DNA of 64,000 bases from Paragonimus westermani (Eukaryota > Platyhelminthes > Trematoda > Plagiorchiida > Troglotrematidae): assembly GCA_008508345.1 (NCBI GenBank), contig QNGE01000939.1, positions 143,131-207,130 of the forward strand, written 5' to 3'. The notes under the pieces were generated by a model. It was not told where the DNA came from, did not search any database, and was given only the letters and a program-made list of their open reading frames with translations. Position numbers and translations under genes: made by a program. This document shows positions 47,819 to 58,800 of the stretch, piece after piece. How positions within the stretch are numbered: the stretch's first letter is position 1; every line of letters begins with the position of its first letter.

Positions 47819-49498
47819 ACGGAATGTGGTTTTGCGACTGGGAAGTAAGAACCAACAGGCTTCTGTTTTGATGAAGCTTTTATGGCTAGGTTTGAACATA
47901 GTGATGTGTTTAAGATGAAAATCAGTGGTCCTCCGGTGTATTTTCATGGGTCGATGTCTGTCTTTTGTGTTGCTGACGTTGACGCACAGTGTGTTCAGAT
48001 GTAGAATTAAAAGTCGGAGTCTGCTTTCTAACCTAGTTCACTGAAACTTTACTCTGGGCGGTCTATGAGGTTACATGCTTCCACGAAGTGTATGCCATCA
48101 AGAGAAACTCCACAGGTTCTTCTACCTTTTGGTCTCAAGATAGCTGAATATGCTCACAACAGGCTGAGCGGTTCGTCACACTGATGCTCTGTCAGTTGTG
48201 CTCTAGGTGTGCTGCGAATTAACAGTGACATCAAAAGCTATGTCAAACTGTAGCCCTACTTTAAAATCGTCGGGTGACTGTTGTGTATTTCGGTTACCTT
48301 ACGAAGTCAACTTTAAGCCTACAGAAGGATGATGTCAAGATATTTTGTGTTTTCAAGCTGAATAACGTTTGAGCTACTACTGACATTTGGACTTTCTTGG
48401 GGTTACTGTGTGGCAATACTCTTCCTCATGTTCCGGTTTCTCGTCTTCGGTAGATGTGAATGCAATCACACAAAACGTCCGCGCCACGTTACTAACAGAA
48501 TGCTACAGTCCGAAGTTTAGCGTTTGGTCAGGATGAGCTTCATTGCACATGCTCTTCCCGACCGAATCATCCGCATTACACACGTTCGTTCTGGAATGTG
48601 CGATCGGACTAGAGTTGAGCCATCGTTGGCACTCAACAGAATTTGTCTGCAAATTCATGTCAGAGTACGTTTGCGCTCGGGTGAGGTTGTCGGACCATTT
48701 TTCGGTAACGGCAGAGAACCGGAGACCACTCAATGAAACCGTGCACTCAAACTGATCATCTCTCATTAATATCTATTTGAAACATCCATAGTCGCAGTTG
48801 GTAACTCTGGCGTTTAACACAATATTACCAGTCTTCGTTATGACCAGCTTGAAATATGGATATCGGGTGTCGAACAGTGACGATTATTTTTCTAACAACT
48901 TGCTAGTCTCCTCGACGCTGAAATCACTGAGAATTTTGGGTAAAAGGACGCCGGTATATCAGTCCTGTTTCCTCAGTTCAAGGTTGCACATAAACAATCT
49001 AACTCATTAAAAATCGTCCAAGTTTATTGATTCGACCCAAAGGATGCCATCCTATTTCCAAAAACGAAGCTCAAAATACACGTCCGAGTTCTTATAAGAC
49101 TGAAAATCAGTTATCAGGCTCTCAGTAGAGTCCATAAATCTGCCTGCCTATTCGCAAACTTTCAGATCAATATCTAGAGGATTGAGCCTTTGTGTTAGGG
49201 CCTCTGGCTGTTTCATCTGAGAATGAACAAATTACCTCCGCAGCTTACAAATGAGCACCAAAACATGCTTGGAATTTAGAGATACCGTAGACTCTCGGTG
49301 GTCAACTTTTCCTTCAGAAAAACCATGACGATAATTCAATTGTTGGGAGCAAAAGTGTCACTCTCAGAACACTAAAATTGGCAATTCCACAGTTCCAGCA
49401 GAATCGCTGTGATTTTGAATATTATGTGCGACCCTGCTTGCTGCAATGTGGTTGGTGCCATTTTGCCTTTGAGTTCTGTAAGACGCTGGCATGTCATA
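47819..49498. other. Non-coding stretch, no gene recognised
   Basis: Three overlapping open frames at 48503-48766 lie on both strands, so at most one could be real; none is recognised. A Gypsy integrase would be expected downstream of the RNase H fragment but was not found here. Confidence 0.5.
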
Positions 49499-49520
49499 CT
49501 GTGTCTTCGCGAAGACACAG
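49499..49520. repeat. Perfect 22-bp palindrome
   Basis: CTGTGTCTTCG is followed directly by its exact reverse complement, with no spacer and no mismatch. It is the first of two adjacent perfect palindromes. It lies inside short plus-strand open frames that are probably not genes. Confidence 0.97.
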
Positions 49521-49522
49521 CC

Positions 49523-49550
49523 ACAGGGACAAACCGCGGTTTGTCCCTGT
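49523..49550. repeat. Perfect 28-bp palindrome
   Basis: ACAGGGACAAACCG is followed directly by its exact reverse complement (centre CCGCGG). It sits two bases after the 22-bp palindrome and shares no sequence with it beyond the ACAG edge. Either strand can form a 14-bp stem. Confidence 0.97.
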
Positions 49551-51444
49551 TGCTGCTGACTCCTATTTCAAAATTGTCGCCTGGACCATTAATTCAGAAG
49601 AGCTCCGTTTCGTGACATTTTCACTGTGGCTACAGTGAATTCACGAGTGTGGCGTTCCTACAGCATTTTGTTTGCCCCACTTTTCATTGTTTTCCACACG
49701 CATCATTCCTCCTAACTGTACAAGAACACTTAGTATCTAAAACACGCAGTTGAAAAAATACGTTTTTCCTAGTGTTCGTGATCAACTCGTCTTCTCTATA
49801 GTCCCTGACGTCCATGCGTTGGTTTTCGGGGAGTTTGTTGGAACTGATCCAACAAAATAAAACCCACTCAGTGTTCACCATCGACAACCGATCGACAATG
49901 AAAAACCAAGACTCAGCGCGTTGACCCCACCATGTATTATTATCGACCCTGGAGAATAGAGCGTACAGAGTGACACGTCAAGCTAGCGAGGCACAGAGCG
50001 AGTTGTGATCTTAGCCCCGGGACGGGTGTTACAAAATGGATAGTTTGACTAAAACAAAAGTAGGTGAGAGACAAAAGCCATCGAAAAGGTATAGATGAAT
50101 GCGACTATCGAAGTATTATTTATTATAGTCGCTACAATTTGAAAGCTAACTGAATCTACTGTCCAGGTCGGCGCATTTTTGGGTTTATCTGTCTCCACTA
50201 TTAACTTCACCGTGGACCGGAAGTCCATTTGGAACAACAGACGGATCAATTTAGTGTGGTTAAACTTTAAATCTGTGAATCTTCACGAACTACTGTCAAT
50301 CCGTTCCTCTTTATTTCCATCATCCTTTTGCTTCATGTTCGTTCCTTAGTCACATATAGCTTATTGTCAAAAACATGCAGCTGAATCCAGAACATCAAGG
50401 CTTACTTTTGCATTAGTTTGATATCTGGCCTCTAAGTACCGAAGGAAGTTGAGATTTTCTGTTTTTAAATATTTAGAAATATCGTTTTACTTTACATAAC
50501 ATGATATTTAACCAACTAGGTACTTTACTCAATCATAGTCGGAGTGCGAATAACGCACACACGTTGTCCGTATAAGTTTTCATGCGATGAAATGCTTCTG
50601 CTGTGTAATCTGGGTTCATCTAAATTGATCAGGTCTGTTCGGAGATACGTACAGGCTATTAGTGACAAGTTAACTGGGTTGGTTTCAATGAACTCATATC
50701 TACTAGCCAGTCATATCTCCAGATTGTACTGAGGGTAGCTGTAATATTGTGTCATTACCTTGAGTCCAGTAAGCCACATCGGGTTTGACGCAGTTACTTC
50801 CAGTGAAAATGAAGGCATAAGTATGCAACACGTTGTACTTGAGTATCGTTCCACTAATCAGTCGGAGCTAATGCATGTCATGAATGTCAGATGAGGAATG
50901 AAAACCGCCAGCGTAACTTACACAGCTGATGTATCTAACACAAAGTGTTATAAAGACTACAAGGGCGTTCACATTATTATACTAAAGAAATAGTTTTACT
51001 GTCCTAATTGACAATAATTATTCCCCAACATCAGCTCAACATTGCGAGATAACTTTGTCCGCCGGTCCAGAAGTGTCACACGCACGAAAAAACAGTTGCA
51101 TATTTCTGTTTGTCTTTCATTACTATTTTAGCAAGATACAAAATGGGGAGTAGTTTTTAACACGGATTGCTTTAGAGAATGTTAGCAAGTACTAATCTTA
51201 TTGCGCGGCTAACTCGAATTCTCTTGCTGTCGTTGTCTATTCACACTTTTGTTTTACTGATTTTCTCGACATCAAAAAGTAAATACGATTACCTTTGTTC
51301 ATTACCGAATAACTTATCAGTTTATTACATATTGTATTATTTGCCTTCTGTAGTGTTCGTATATTCCAGTCCTGAAAGCTTGCTGTCTAGTATGTGTTGC
51401 TTGACTGTCTTGATATTGACTGGCGTCAGACCTAGCGGTGCTGA
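49551..51444. other. Non-coding stretch, no gene recognised
   Basis: Short open frames only. A plus frame at 51179-51496 is rich in Leu, Ser and Tyr without a domain. Confidence 0.55.
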
Positions 51445-51810
51445 TACTCAGCAAACATTCACCGAGACAGCCGGTATGGGTGCAAATTATCCGTAAAAAA
51501 CTGTATGGGATGCCAGAAGTGGTGCCACTTCAAGTACGCTAGCCCCAGCGAAGACCAGTATAAACAACTGAATCGTTCACTTTCCTCTTTTATCTGCATG
51601 GGCTGCAAGTTTAACGAAAGCAAATGCCACACTCTGCCCCTTAATGCTCAAGCGCGCATCACGAAAAGTGATTCGGCGCAAAAAATATGTGCCTGCAAAC
51701 GCAGAGCTCTTCTTAAATCTTTATCCCCTTTTATTCCTTCTATGAGGAGTAAAACGGAAGAGATCCAACAGACTACGTGGAATGGAATGAGAACTGCAAA
51801 CTTGGGATAG
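51445..51810 (+). CDS. Open frame with PHD-finger-like zinc motif, possibly LINE ORF1-derived
   Basis: The frame is open for 121 codons after a stop at 51442-51444. It carries G-C-K-L-S-V-K-N-C-M-G-C-Q-K-W-C-H-F-K and, 20-odd residues later, F-I-C-M-G-C. The order C..C..C-x(2-3)-W-C-H...C-x2-C is that of a PHD finger, but the Cys expected after W-C-H-x-K reads Tyr (K-Y-A). The rest is Ser/Lys-rich. Such fingers occur in chromatin proteins and in ORF1 or flanking parts of CR1-type LINEs in flukes; the surroundings favour a LINE origin. There is no clear start codon context, no splice sites were defined, and the missing ligand argues for decay. The first Met is at 51505. Confidence 0.4.
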   Translation, partial: YSANIHRDSRYGCKLSVKNCMGCQKWCHFKYASPSEDQYKQLNRSLSSFICMGCKFNESKCHTLPLNAQARITKSDSAQKICACKRRALLKSLSPFIPSMRSKTEEIQQTTWNGMRTANLG

Positions 51811-52849
51811 ATAAACCGCACCTGCACCCTCCCGAATGTGGCAGTCATCGAAAAGGCAGTTACCCACTTAACGGCACATATAGAGGAGACCGCGACGGAA
51901 CCGAAATGAGTTGTTATATGACGTCGATTTTCCCCAATCTCTCTTCCAACTGAGCTAACTAACTCGATCCGCGCATCGTTATTCTCTCCGACCGTTACAA
52001 CTATCGCGCTTTTGCGCAGGCTGCGCGCTTAGTCAACTAACAGTCACTTAGCTAAACCAAAGCATGCATCATAGCTGGCTGTAAGCTATAATTGGACAGT
52101 AAGGTTATAATTTCCTCCCTCATAGTCTGCATTCAGGTTTCCGCAACTGTAGAAGACAAACCTACTGCATCTGTAAACGACAGTCTGCCGGCCGGTCCTC
52201 CAAGCACAAATGTTGAGGGCACAGGGATTGCTCGGAATCCGTCTTCTATGATGAAGTAGCTCTTTGTCGTTTAATTGTGACTCCCAGTTTCTCAAGGCTT
52301 TTCAGAAGAAATTGAACTCACACTCATTTGAGAGTCTGGAGTACGCGTCTGTGATGACCATCAAATTCTGGGATGTGACGAATATTGTGAATTCCCGTAA
52401 GTTTTTGAATAGGCCCTAAAAGCAGTCTATTTTAGGGACTGCTGATTCTCCCAGCATCTCCGATATAGGATGACACCCACCCGTAGTATTCGGCTTGGTG
52501 GTTCTGTTACACATTGCTCAGCGGTCTTATAGTATGGCCAGTTTAACGTGTGTACGGGAGACCAATCTCGGTATCGGGTTAAGATAATATGGAGTTAGCA
52601 TCATCTAGAGTGGCGGGCATGTCCGTCAAGTTATACAGGGAAAGCAAGCGGCTATCTGTTGTTGGGTCTTTTGGGTTTCACGGGCACGAATGGTCGGGAT
52701 GGCGTTTTCATTTGCTGCAAAAGATGAGACGTCACATGTAACCTTCTCACGGCAAACCATCACGTTTGCGTCTATCTGGCAGTTGCAACAAGGTCAGCAG
52801 TCACCAGTGTAACTGACTGTACCGACAACAGACCTTCGACGAAGTTCCG
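51811..52849. other. Non-coding stretch downstream of a minus-strand integrase remnant
   Basis: The 3' end of the minus-strand Gypsy element should lie here, but no LTR was recognised. The minus frame at 52086-52295 is unassigned. A tRNA A-box match at 51946-51957 (-) lacks a B box. Confidence 0.45.
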
Positions 52850-53566
52850 TTAGCTAGAACGATGTGCTGGCTCAGTCGTAGCAATGAGAACGTGGTGAGC
52901 CGCACAACATTTGCAACCCCTAATAGCTCCAGCTAGTGATCGGCCGTTGAGAGGTGTAGAGTTGGGGCTAGTTTGCTGCTGTGCAGTGAGCGCTCTGAAA
53001 ATCCTGTAGAATATCGTCCACAGTCTTCTGTTGAGAGATTTCAGCAGCGCATGCTTAAAAGTTTTTGCAAAACGTTCAGCCTGCCCACTACAGTAGAGCT
53101 GATATGGCGGAGGCCTCCTGTTGTGGATGAGGGAACGAAGGCATGATTCCCCGGAGTTGAGGTACACTGGGGCCGGCCGACCTAACAGGAAAATATCGAC
53201 GAAGCCGTTAGTCGAAACAAAGGTGCGGCGTGACGACCGTGGAGGACGATATCGCTCGTTGAATTGCACATAACTCTAGTCACTCGAGATATGTGTCAGC
53301 AAAGAAGAGGCAGGAAAGCCGTTGATCTGACCAGTGATTTCTAAGTTAAGATAAGACCACTATTTTCTGGGTGGTTCCCAAGGTGTCAGATTTTGTTTGG
53401 TGAGTTGCTTAACAAGTTGCTTACGCCTTGGACATTGTCTCGTCAACTCCTCAGACTGGCCCCTAGGTCTGGCTAATATACATATCCGCAAGCGTCCCGC
53501 GTAGTTCGGCTGCCTCAGAGAATGATCCGAAGACAGGTAGGGGGAGAGCAACTGAGACGACAGCAC
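52850..53566 (-). pseudogene. Gypsy integrase fragment on the minus strand
   Basis: A single minus frame reads about 239 codons with two stops. It begins with a degraded zinc-binding end, E-E-L-T-R-Q-C-P-R-R-K-Q-L-V-K-Q; the second Cys of C-x2-C reads Arg. T-K-Q-N-L-T-P-W-E-P-P is the linker typical of K02A2.6-type Gypsy integrases. Then comes T-N-G-F-V-D-I, where the family has 'tnGfPe...DNG' (the catalytic Asp is lost). It ends with P-P-P-Y-Q and S-G-Q-A-E-R-F-A-K-T-F-K-H-A-L, the conserved 'YHP.SnGqAER.v.t.K' block with its catalytic Glu retained. Length and order fit the core of an integrase. It is in the opposite orientation to the 47.2-kb RT/RNase H fragment and so is a separate insertion or an inverted piece. 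Confidence 0.8.
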
Positions 53567-54828
53567 GACCGATGAACACTTGACAGAAGTCGGCTAATGT
53601 CACACAGTCAAAATGAGTTCAAAATTATACGTTGAAACACTTACGCACTGAGGATGTCATTTTGCTTGGTCATGAAGCGTTTGCAACCTGAATCCCAAAC
53701 TCAACAAGCATACCAATACCAAAACCATCAACCCGAGCTATGAAGGACAACACGACCGTTCCTAAATATCAGAAACCTGAGTGACCCTTTACGGATGCCG
53801 GTCAACAAGCACACAGGACGGAAAGAGATGACGTCAGTCACACTAGTGATTAGCACACTCATCTGGTAGAAAACAAGGGCGACGATATGAAACAAACAAA
53901 TTTTTGGTATTTTTAAAACGTTCACATTCATTTCTGGTGCGCCCGGAAAACGCTTACTATACTTCTGGTCTTCGAAGATGTTTTATAGTTTATTTACGCT
54001 CGGTGCTAAAACAAACTGACCTACCAGAAATTCTCCCTCCAAAAAAGATTAGGTCAATGCATTTTACGGTCTGATATTGTCTTACTGAGTGGTGATATCG
54101 ATTGCAAGGCGGTTGTATCTCCAAGTCATAACGCACTGATGTTACGTTTTTCAGAGGTACCTAACGGCCTAACCATTGTACAGAAAAACATGGGTGGGTT
54201 CTGTAGGCGTGTCGCGTTAGATAGGCTTCTGAATGTCACTGCTAACCAGACACTGACCGTCCTGACAGTGGGTCACGTAAAAGCGGTCATTCCGTTAAGG
54301 TACTCTGGGGAGCCCTACAAAAGCTTGTTTGAGCAAATGGTTGTGAACCTTCCAAGCAAATAAACGAGTATATGGATCAGCGGGTACTTCTCATCCACGT
54401 ATTTGTTACGCGATAAAATGTGCACGTACGACGCAAACTGTCTGGCACAGGCAGCGCTGTGTAGAGGATTGTTCGTGGAAAGCGAGACGTAATCTGCAGG
54501 AGGGCACAGCTGCTAACGACAGCCGGTAGAATCGTTCGCTGCAGCTTATCGGCCGCTAGGTTCTTGTTTGTTTCTAAGGTGTGACAGAGAAGGCGGCATC
54601 TGTAGCACGGCCAACGCACCGGAGCAAAATAGGATTAGCGCAAGTTCAGCTTAAAATATCGCATTAGGCTATGGAATTTCAAAAGCAACCACTCAAAGGG
54701 TTTTACCTCGATTTTTGGCAGGTCACTACCGATTACTCAGGTTTCTAGAGATTTCTCTGTACAGCTTCTTTGATACCCATAAGTAAAAGGTCTAATTGAC
54801 GAGGTAGATTGGTGAACATTCACATCCG
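53567..54828. other. Stretch without an assigned gene
   Basis: Composition is slightly richer in G+C than the left half of the window. A plus frame at 54139-54363 reads as a coherent 74-codon peptide (E-V-P-N-G-L-T-I-V-Q ... Y-S-G-E-P-Y-K-S-L-F) just after a TTTTTCAG that could be a splice acceptor at 54154. I do not recognise it and do not call it an exon. RNase H upstream of the minus integrase was not found. Confidence 0.4.
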
Positions 54829-54965
54829 TCATCCGGATGGCTCTTCATCCTCATCAACACAGACGTCTCCTCCAACATGGCAGATGTATCCAACGGTGCA
54901 GTTTTCCTCGGGGAAAATTCGATCGACTGGTAACCGGCAGGAACCGTGTACCGCATGTGTCAAAC

Positions 54966-55426
54966 TCGATCGGCCCGGCTGCTGCAAGTGTGAACTGACA
55001 ACCATTAACCAGTTAACAAATAGATTTGATTCTGAGAACGACAGAGTAGCGAACAGGACTCGTTTTCTGTGTTTGATCATCAGGCTAATTACAACACAAT
55101 AAATATGAAGAAAAGTGTCTGGTGTGAGTCAGATAAACGGTCAATATAGGTTAAGGACGACGTGGTTGTTATCAGTTACGTGATCACTGTAGATTTATTG
55201 AAGACTAATAAACCTAAGCATCCGGTGGCTGTTCGGGCAACGCTTCATCTACTTCCAACTTCTGTCGATGGGCTAGATCTAAAATAATCGCGTGTGTAAT
55301 GCACCGAGCGTCTGTGAATTCTGAGACCCTTGACCGATCATTTCGGATCCAGAAGAGATGTTCGCAAAGGCGAATTCCTATTAGCAGAGTACTCAAGTAC
55401 AAGAAATTCAGTATGAACTTCTAGTG
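54966..55426 (+). repeat. 461-bp segment, first copy (probable assembly duplication)
   Basis: This segment recurs exactly, as far as I can read, at 55428-55888, with a single N between. Exact identity and a one-base gap exactly at the junction suggest two contig ends that overlap but were not merged. Confidence 0.9.
55214..55423 (-). CDS. Possible terminal exon of an unknown gene, minus strand
   Basis: On the minus strand a frame runs about 69 codons from an AG (55424-55425) that could be a splice acceptor. It reads N-F-L-Y-L-S-T-L-L-I-G-I-R-L-C-E-H-L-F-W and ends L-P-E-Q-P-P-D-A at a TAG (55214-55216). AATAAA follows 14 bases after the stop (55194-55199), a fitting position for a polyA signal. 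An acidic, proline-containing C-terminus is protein-like. The acceptor has no strong pyrimidine tract, and I recognise no family. The same frame is repeated at 55676-55864 within the duplicated segment. It could equally be a chance frame. Confidence 0.25.
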
Positions 55427-55427
55427 N
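55427..55427. other. Single N at the duplication junction
   Basis: One unresolved base exactly between two identical 461-bp segments, most likely a contig join rather than biology. Confidence 0.95.
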
Positions 55428-55888
55428 TCGATCGGCCCGGCTGCTGCAAGTGTGAACTGACAACCATTAACCAGTTAACAAATAGATTTGATTCTGAGAA
55501 CGACAGAGTAGCGAACAGGACTCGTTTTCTGTGTTTGATCATCAGGCTAATTACAACACAATAAATATGAAGAAAAGTGTCTGGTGTGAGTCAGATAAAC
55601 GGTCAATATAGGTTAAGGACGACGTGGTTGTTATCAGTTACGTGATCACTGTAGATTTATTGAAGACTAATAAACCTAAGCATCCGGTGGCTGTTCGGGC
55701 AACGCTTCATCTACTTCCAACTTCTGTCGATGGGCTAGATCTAAAATAATCGCGTGTGTAATGCACCGAGCGTCTGTGAATTCTGAGACCCTTGACCGAT
55801 CATTTCGGATCCAGAAGAGATGTTCGCAAAGGCGAATTCCTATTAGCAGAGTACTCAAGTACAAGAAATTCAGTATGAACTTCTAGTG
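55428..55888 (+). repeat. 461-bp segment, second copy
   Basis: Same text as 54966-55426 at an offset of 462. Sequence continues uniquely after 55888. If the join is an artefact, true coordinates downstream are about 462 bases too high. Confidence 0.9.
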
Positions 55889-58800
55889 CCAGTTCCTGAA
55901 TTCGTACCACCAGAGTTTTCCCAATCTCATGTTACCGTGAATCGGAAGTCGCAGAGAGAAAACGATGAATCTGCAAGCAAACTTTATTCATTCATTTACT
56001 CACCGTTCACAACAGACATCAACGTAACAATCAAGGGGTGCTAGGGAGTTGGACGTGAGAGCACCTTGAACAACCACACAGCAGCCGCCAGAGAGGAGTG
56101 TGTCGACTGAAACTGCAGTCAGCCTTCAGAATTCAAACAGGCGTTTGACCGGTTAAGCGGCGTTCCTAACGGTAATAGCTCAACATTATTATCTTAGTGA
56201 ATGTAACCTACAGGAGTAGAGATGGTGCGAATTCATTACACAGCTACGAGCCAAACTGCGATACTTATACCGGCACACTAACTTTGGTGCTAGTGGTTTG
56301 TAGTAAATCTACAATCACAAGGTTATGTGAACCGACGCCGTTGTACTGTCAAGGCAACTCTCACGTCGCGCGAAATTTGGAATTTTAGGGACGTCGAAGG
56401 TGTTCTCACTACAAACTAATTAGAAGAGAACCGCAAACCTGGATATTAAATCCACCAAGTATATAAGTTCTAACACTAACGGTTTACATGAATATGACCA
56501 AATGCAACGGTCGCGTGATCACGGAGCGATCGAGCGCAGATTGAGGTATGGTATACACAAACAAGGTCCGGCAGCGGGAAGTAATGGGGAAACGTACGCC
56601 AAAACAAGTTTCTGCAAGTAAGCGATATCAAGGTTTAGTAATACATCAAGAATAACGTTTGCGGGAGAAAATTTTTGTCGCTCACGTAACTTCAATTCTC
56701 ATGTCACTCTTGAAAAAATGTGCCCACATTCTGTACCAAGATGACTTCGGGTGTAATAAGGACAGATGAGGCTGCGGGTAATCGGTAGAACGTAAATTTA
56801 TCTGTAATCTGTGAGGCAAAAAACTTTTTTGAGTCAACGAAGTCATTATAATTTTGTGGCTTGTTGAAATTTATGAAATCGTTGAATTATTTGGTAGGGA
56901 TGTTTTTGTTTTAATTTTCCGAAGGCATAAGCAGACGATGTGCGGTAGACCAATTGCATAGCGATCAACGACGAGACGATGAAAAGTTGCGTTTCACATC
57001 ATTTTGGAGAATTAATTGTGGAATATTACACAGACTGATATGGTTGATGTAATCAGACAGGCTTTTATTAAATTTTGAAAGGAATTAGGCAGCGAAACGT
57101 GATTGTATTTTCGGCAATCGAGCCATCGTGAGGACTAGGCTTTTTGTAGACCTGCAAACGTAAGATAAATCAAACAGATATTGCAACGTGTAAAAATTCG
57201 CAAAAACTTGGCAAATGAGTGGTACTTTTTTAGTTATATCCGGCATGCCTATGGGCAGGTTTAAGCCATTCGCTGCTACCACGGGCAAGATGTTCGCAGA
57301 AATGCGGACGAGGTGACCTACTGAACAAACGACTTCGGGAGGCACTTCCTAACCGGAAGCTTACAAATATTCTGCGCAATTGTCCTAGCTTACGAGAGGA
57401 AGAAGGCAGTACCCTAAGCTTGAATAATTACGACTGCTTCATCCATTTGTCCTAGATTATGAGTGAAGGCAAACCATACCGTATGCTGAAACACGCTCAA
57501 ACACACGTGGAAGAGTGAATTCATTGAGAACAAACAAGCGGGGTAATCTACATGTATGATTTATCTGAAGTCTGTGTGAAACGGCACACACTACCACCGT
57601 CTTTCTTCAGCACAGAATGTAGCCGTTGATTTGCATGCGTTCTGGGTGTAATTCCGGGTGACTGGAGCCGTATATCATACAAATCCAGTATAATCCTACC
57701 CATCAAATGTGATATCTGCAGGATAATTGTGTACGTATATATGAGGGAACTCATCTTCTTTACTTACACCAAGCTTCCCAACCATCACCTTGAAAGTCAC
57801 AATATAGTCCGTCTCCTGAAAAAAGAAAAACATCCTGCCAATGTCTTGATAAATAGTGTCTGCATAATCGTATGTCTATATCTACGTTGTTTTGGCATCC
57901 ATTTGTTACCAAACGAGCGACCACAACGACAGCCACACCGAATTTTAAAAATAACACACGGCAGGGTCGTTTTCACCTAACGGTCACTTCAACCAAACAC
58001 ATATGGGTCCGTGACAGATTTCGGCGATTTCAATTTCTGCATCATGTGCCAAGGTAATAAGGCGGAATGTGCCGTACAATTTATTTTTCCCCACGATAAC
58101 TGAATAACTCACGGTCTGCGACTAGCATTCAAGCTTGACGGTGCTCCGCAGGACGTCCACCTGAACGAACCAGCTCCAAAAAATATTTTCCCTAGATGGT
58201 AATATCTCGGTGGAAGGCGCACTGACAGGAACGTCGGACGAGTTAAAACTTCGTTCTCGCGGCATGTCGACAGGTAATGACCACAGTGGTAATTGCAACA
58301 AAATGAACGGATGGAAAATTACCCGTTTGGTTGGAAAAATTTCTAAGAGGTGTTGCAAAATGAGCATGTTCACCAGTTATCCTGCTTACTTGCACCGACC
58401 CAGTTATTCCTGGATATATGCAACAAGGACTAGACAAAAAACGAAAATACGAATAATTAGTGGGCCCCAGACGAACTGTACATAAATCAAAACGGGTCTT
58501 GTGGATTGCTGTACGACAGCGACACTGTAACCACCAGGTAGGCTGACATTCAGGCATCTAGTGTGCGATAAATCTAAAAGGATGTACGGTGTGACTAGCG
58601 TGCATAAGCCAAGAGGCCTGCAAGCAGACATGATTGTATATATCAGGCAAACAATAGGCAGATGTTCTTATGCTTGTATGTACGGCGTGAAGCAATGTTT
58701 AACGAAGTATTTTTCGTCTCTTACGACAGGCAGGCTGGAGTTATTCCCAGGTCTCTGCAGAATGCCGAGCACTTGGGCGAACAATCATTTGAAGTCACCT

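Noticed and set aside
48503..48766. Three overlapping open frames on both strands
   Set aside because: At most one can be real and none has recognisable content; slightly higher G+C alone explains open frames.
51946..51957. Perfect tRNA A box on the minus strand (TAGCTCAGTTGG)
   Set aside because: The only B-box candidate nearby matches just GGTTC, no acceptor stem pairs, and one such match is expected by chance in 64 kb.
57085..57345. Minus frame with V-V-A-A-N-G-L-N-L-P-I-G, faintly like a retroelement protease
   Set aside because: The catalytic D-S/T-G is absent, and the later motif expected before RT was not found.
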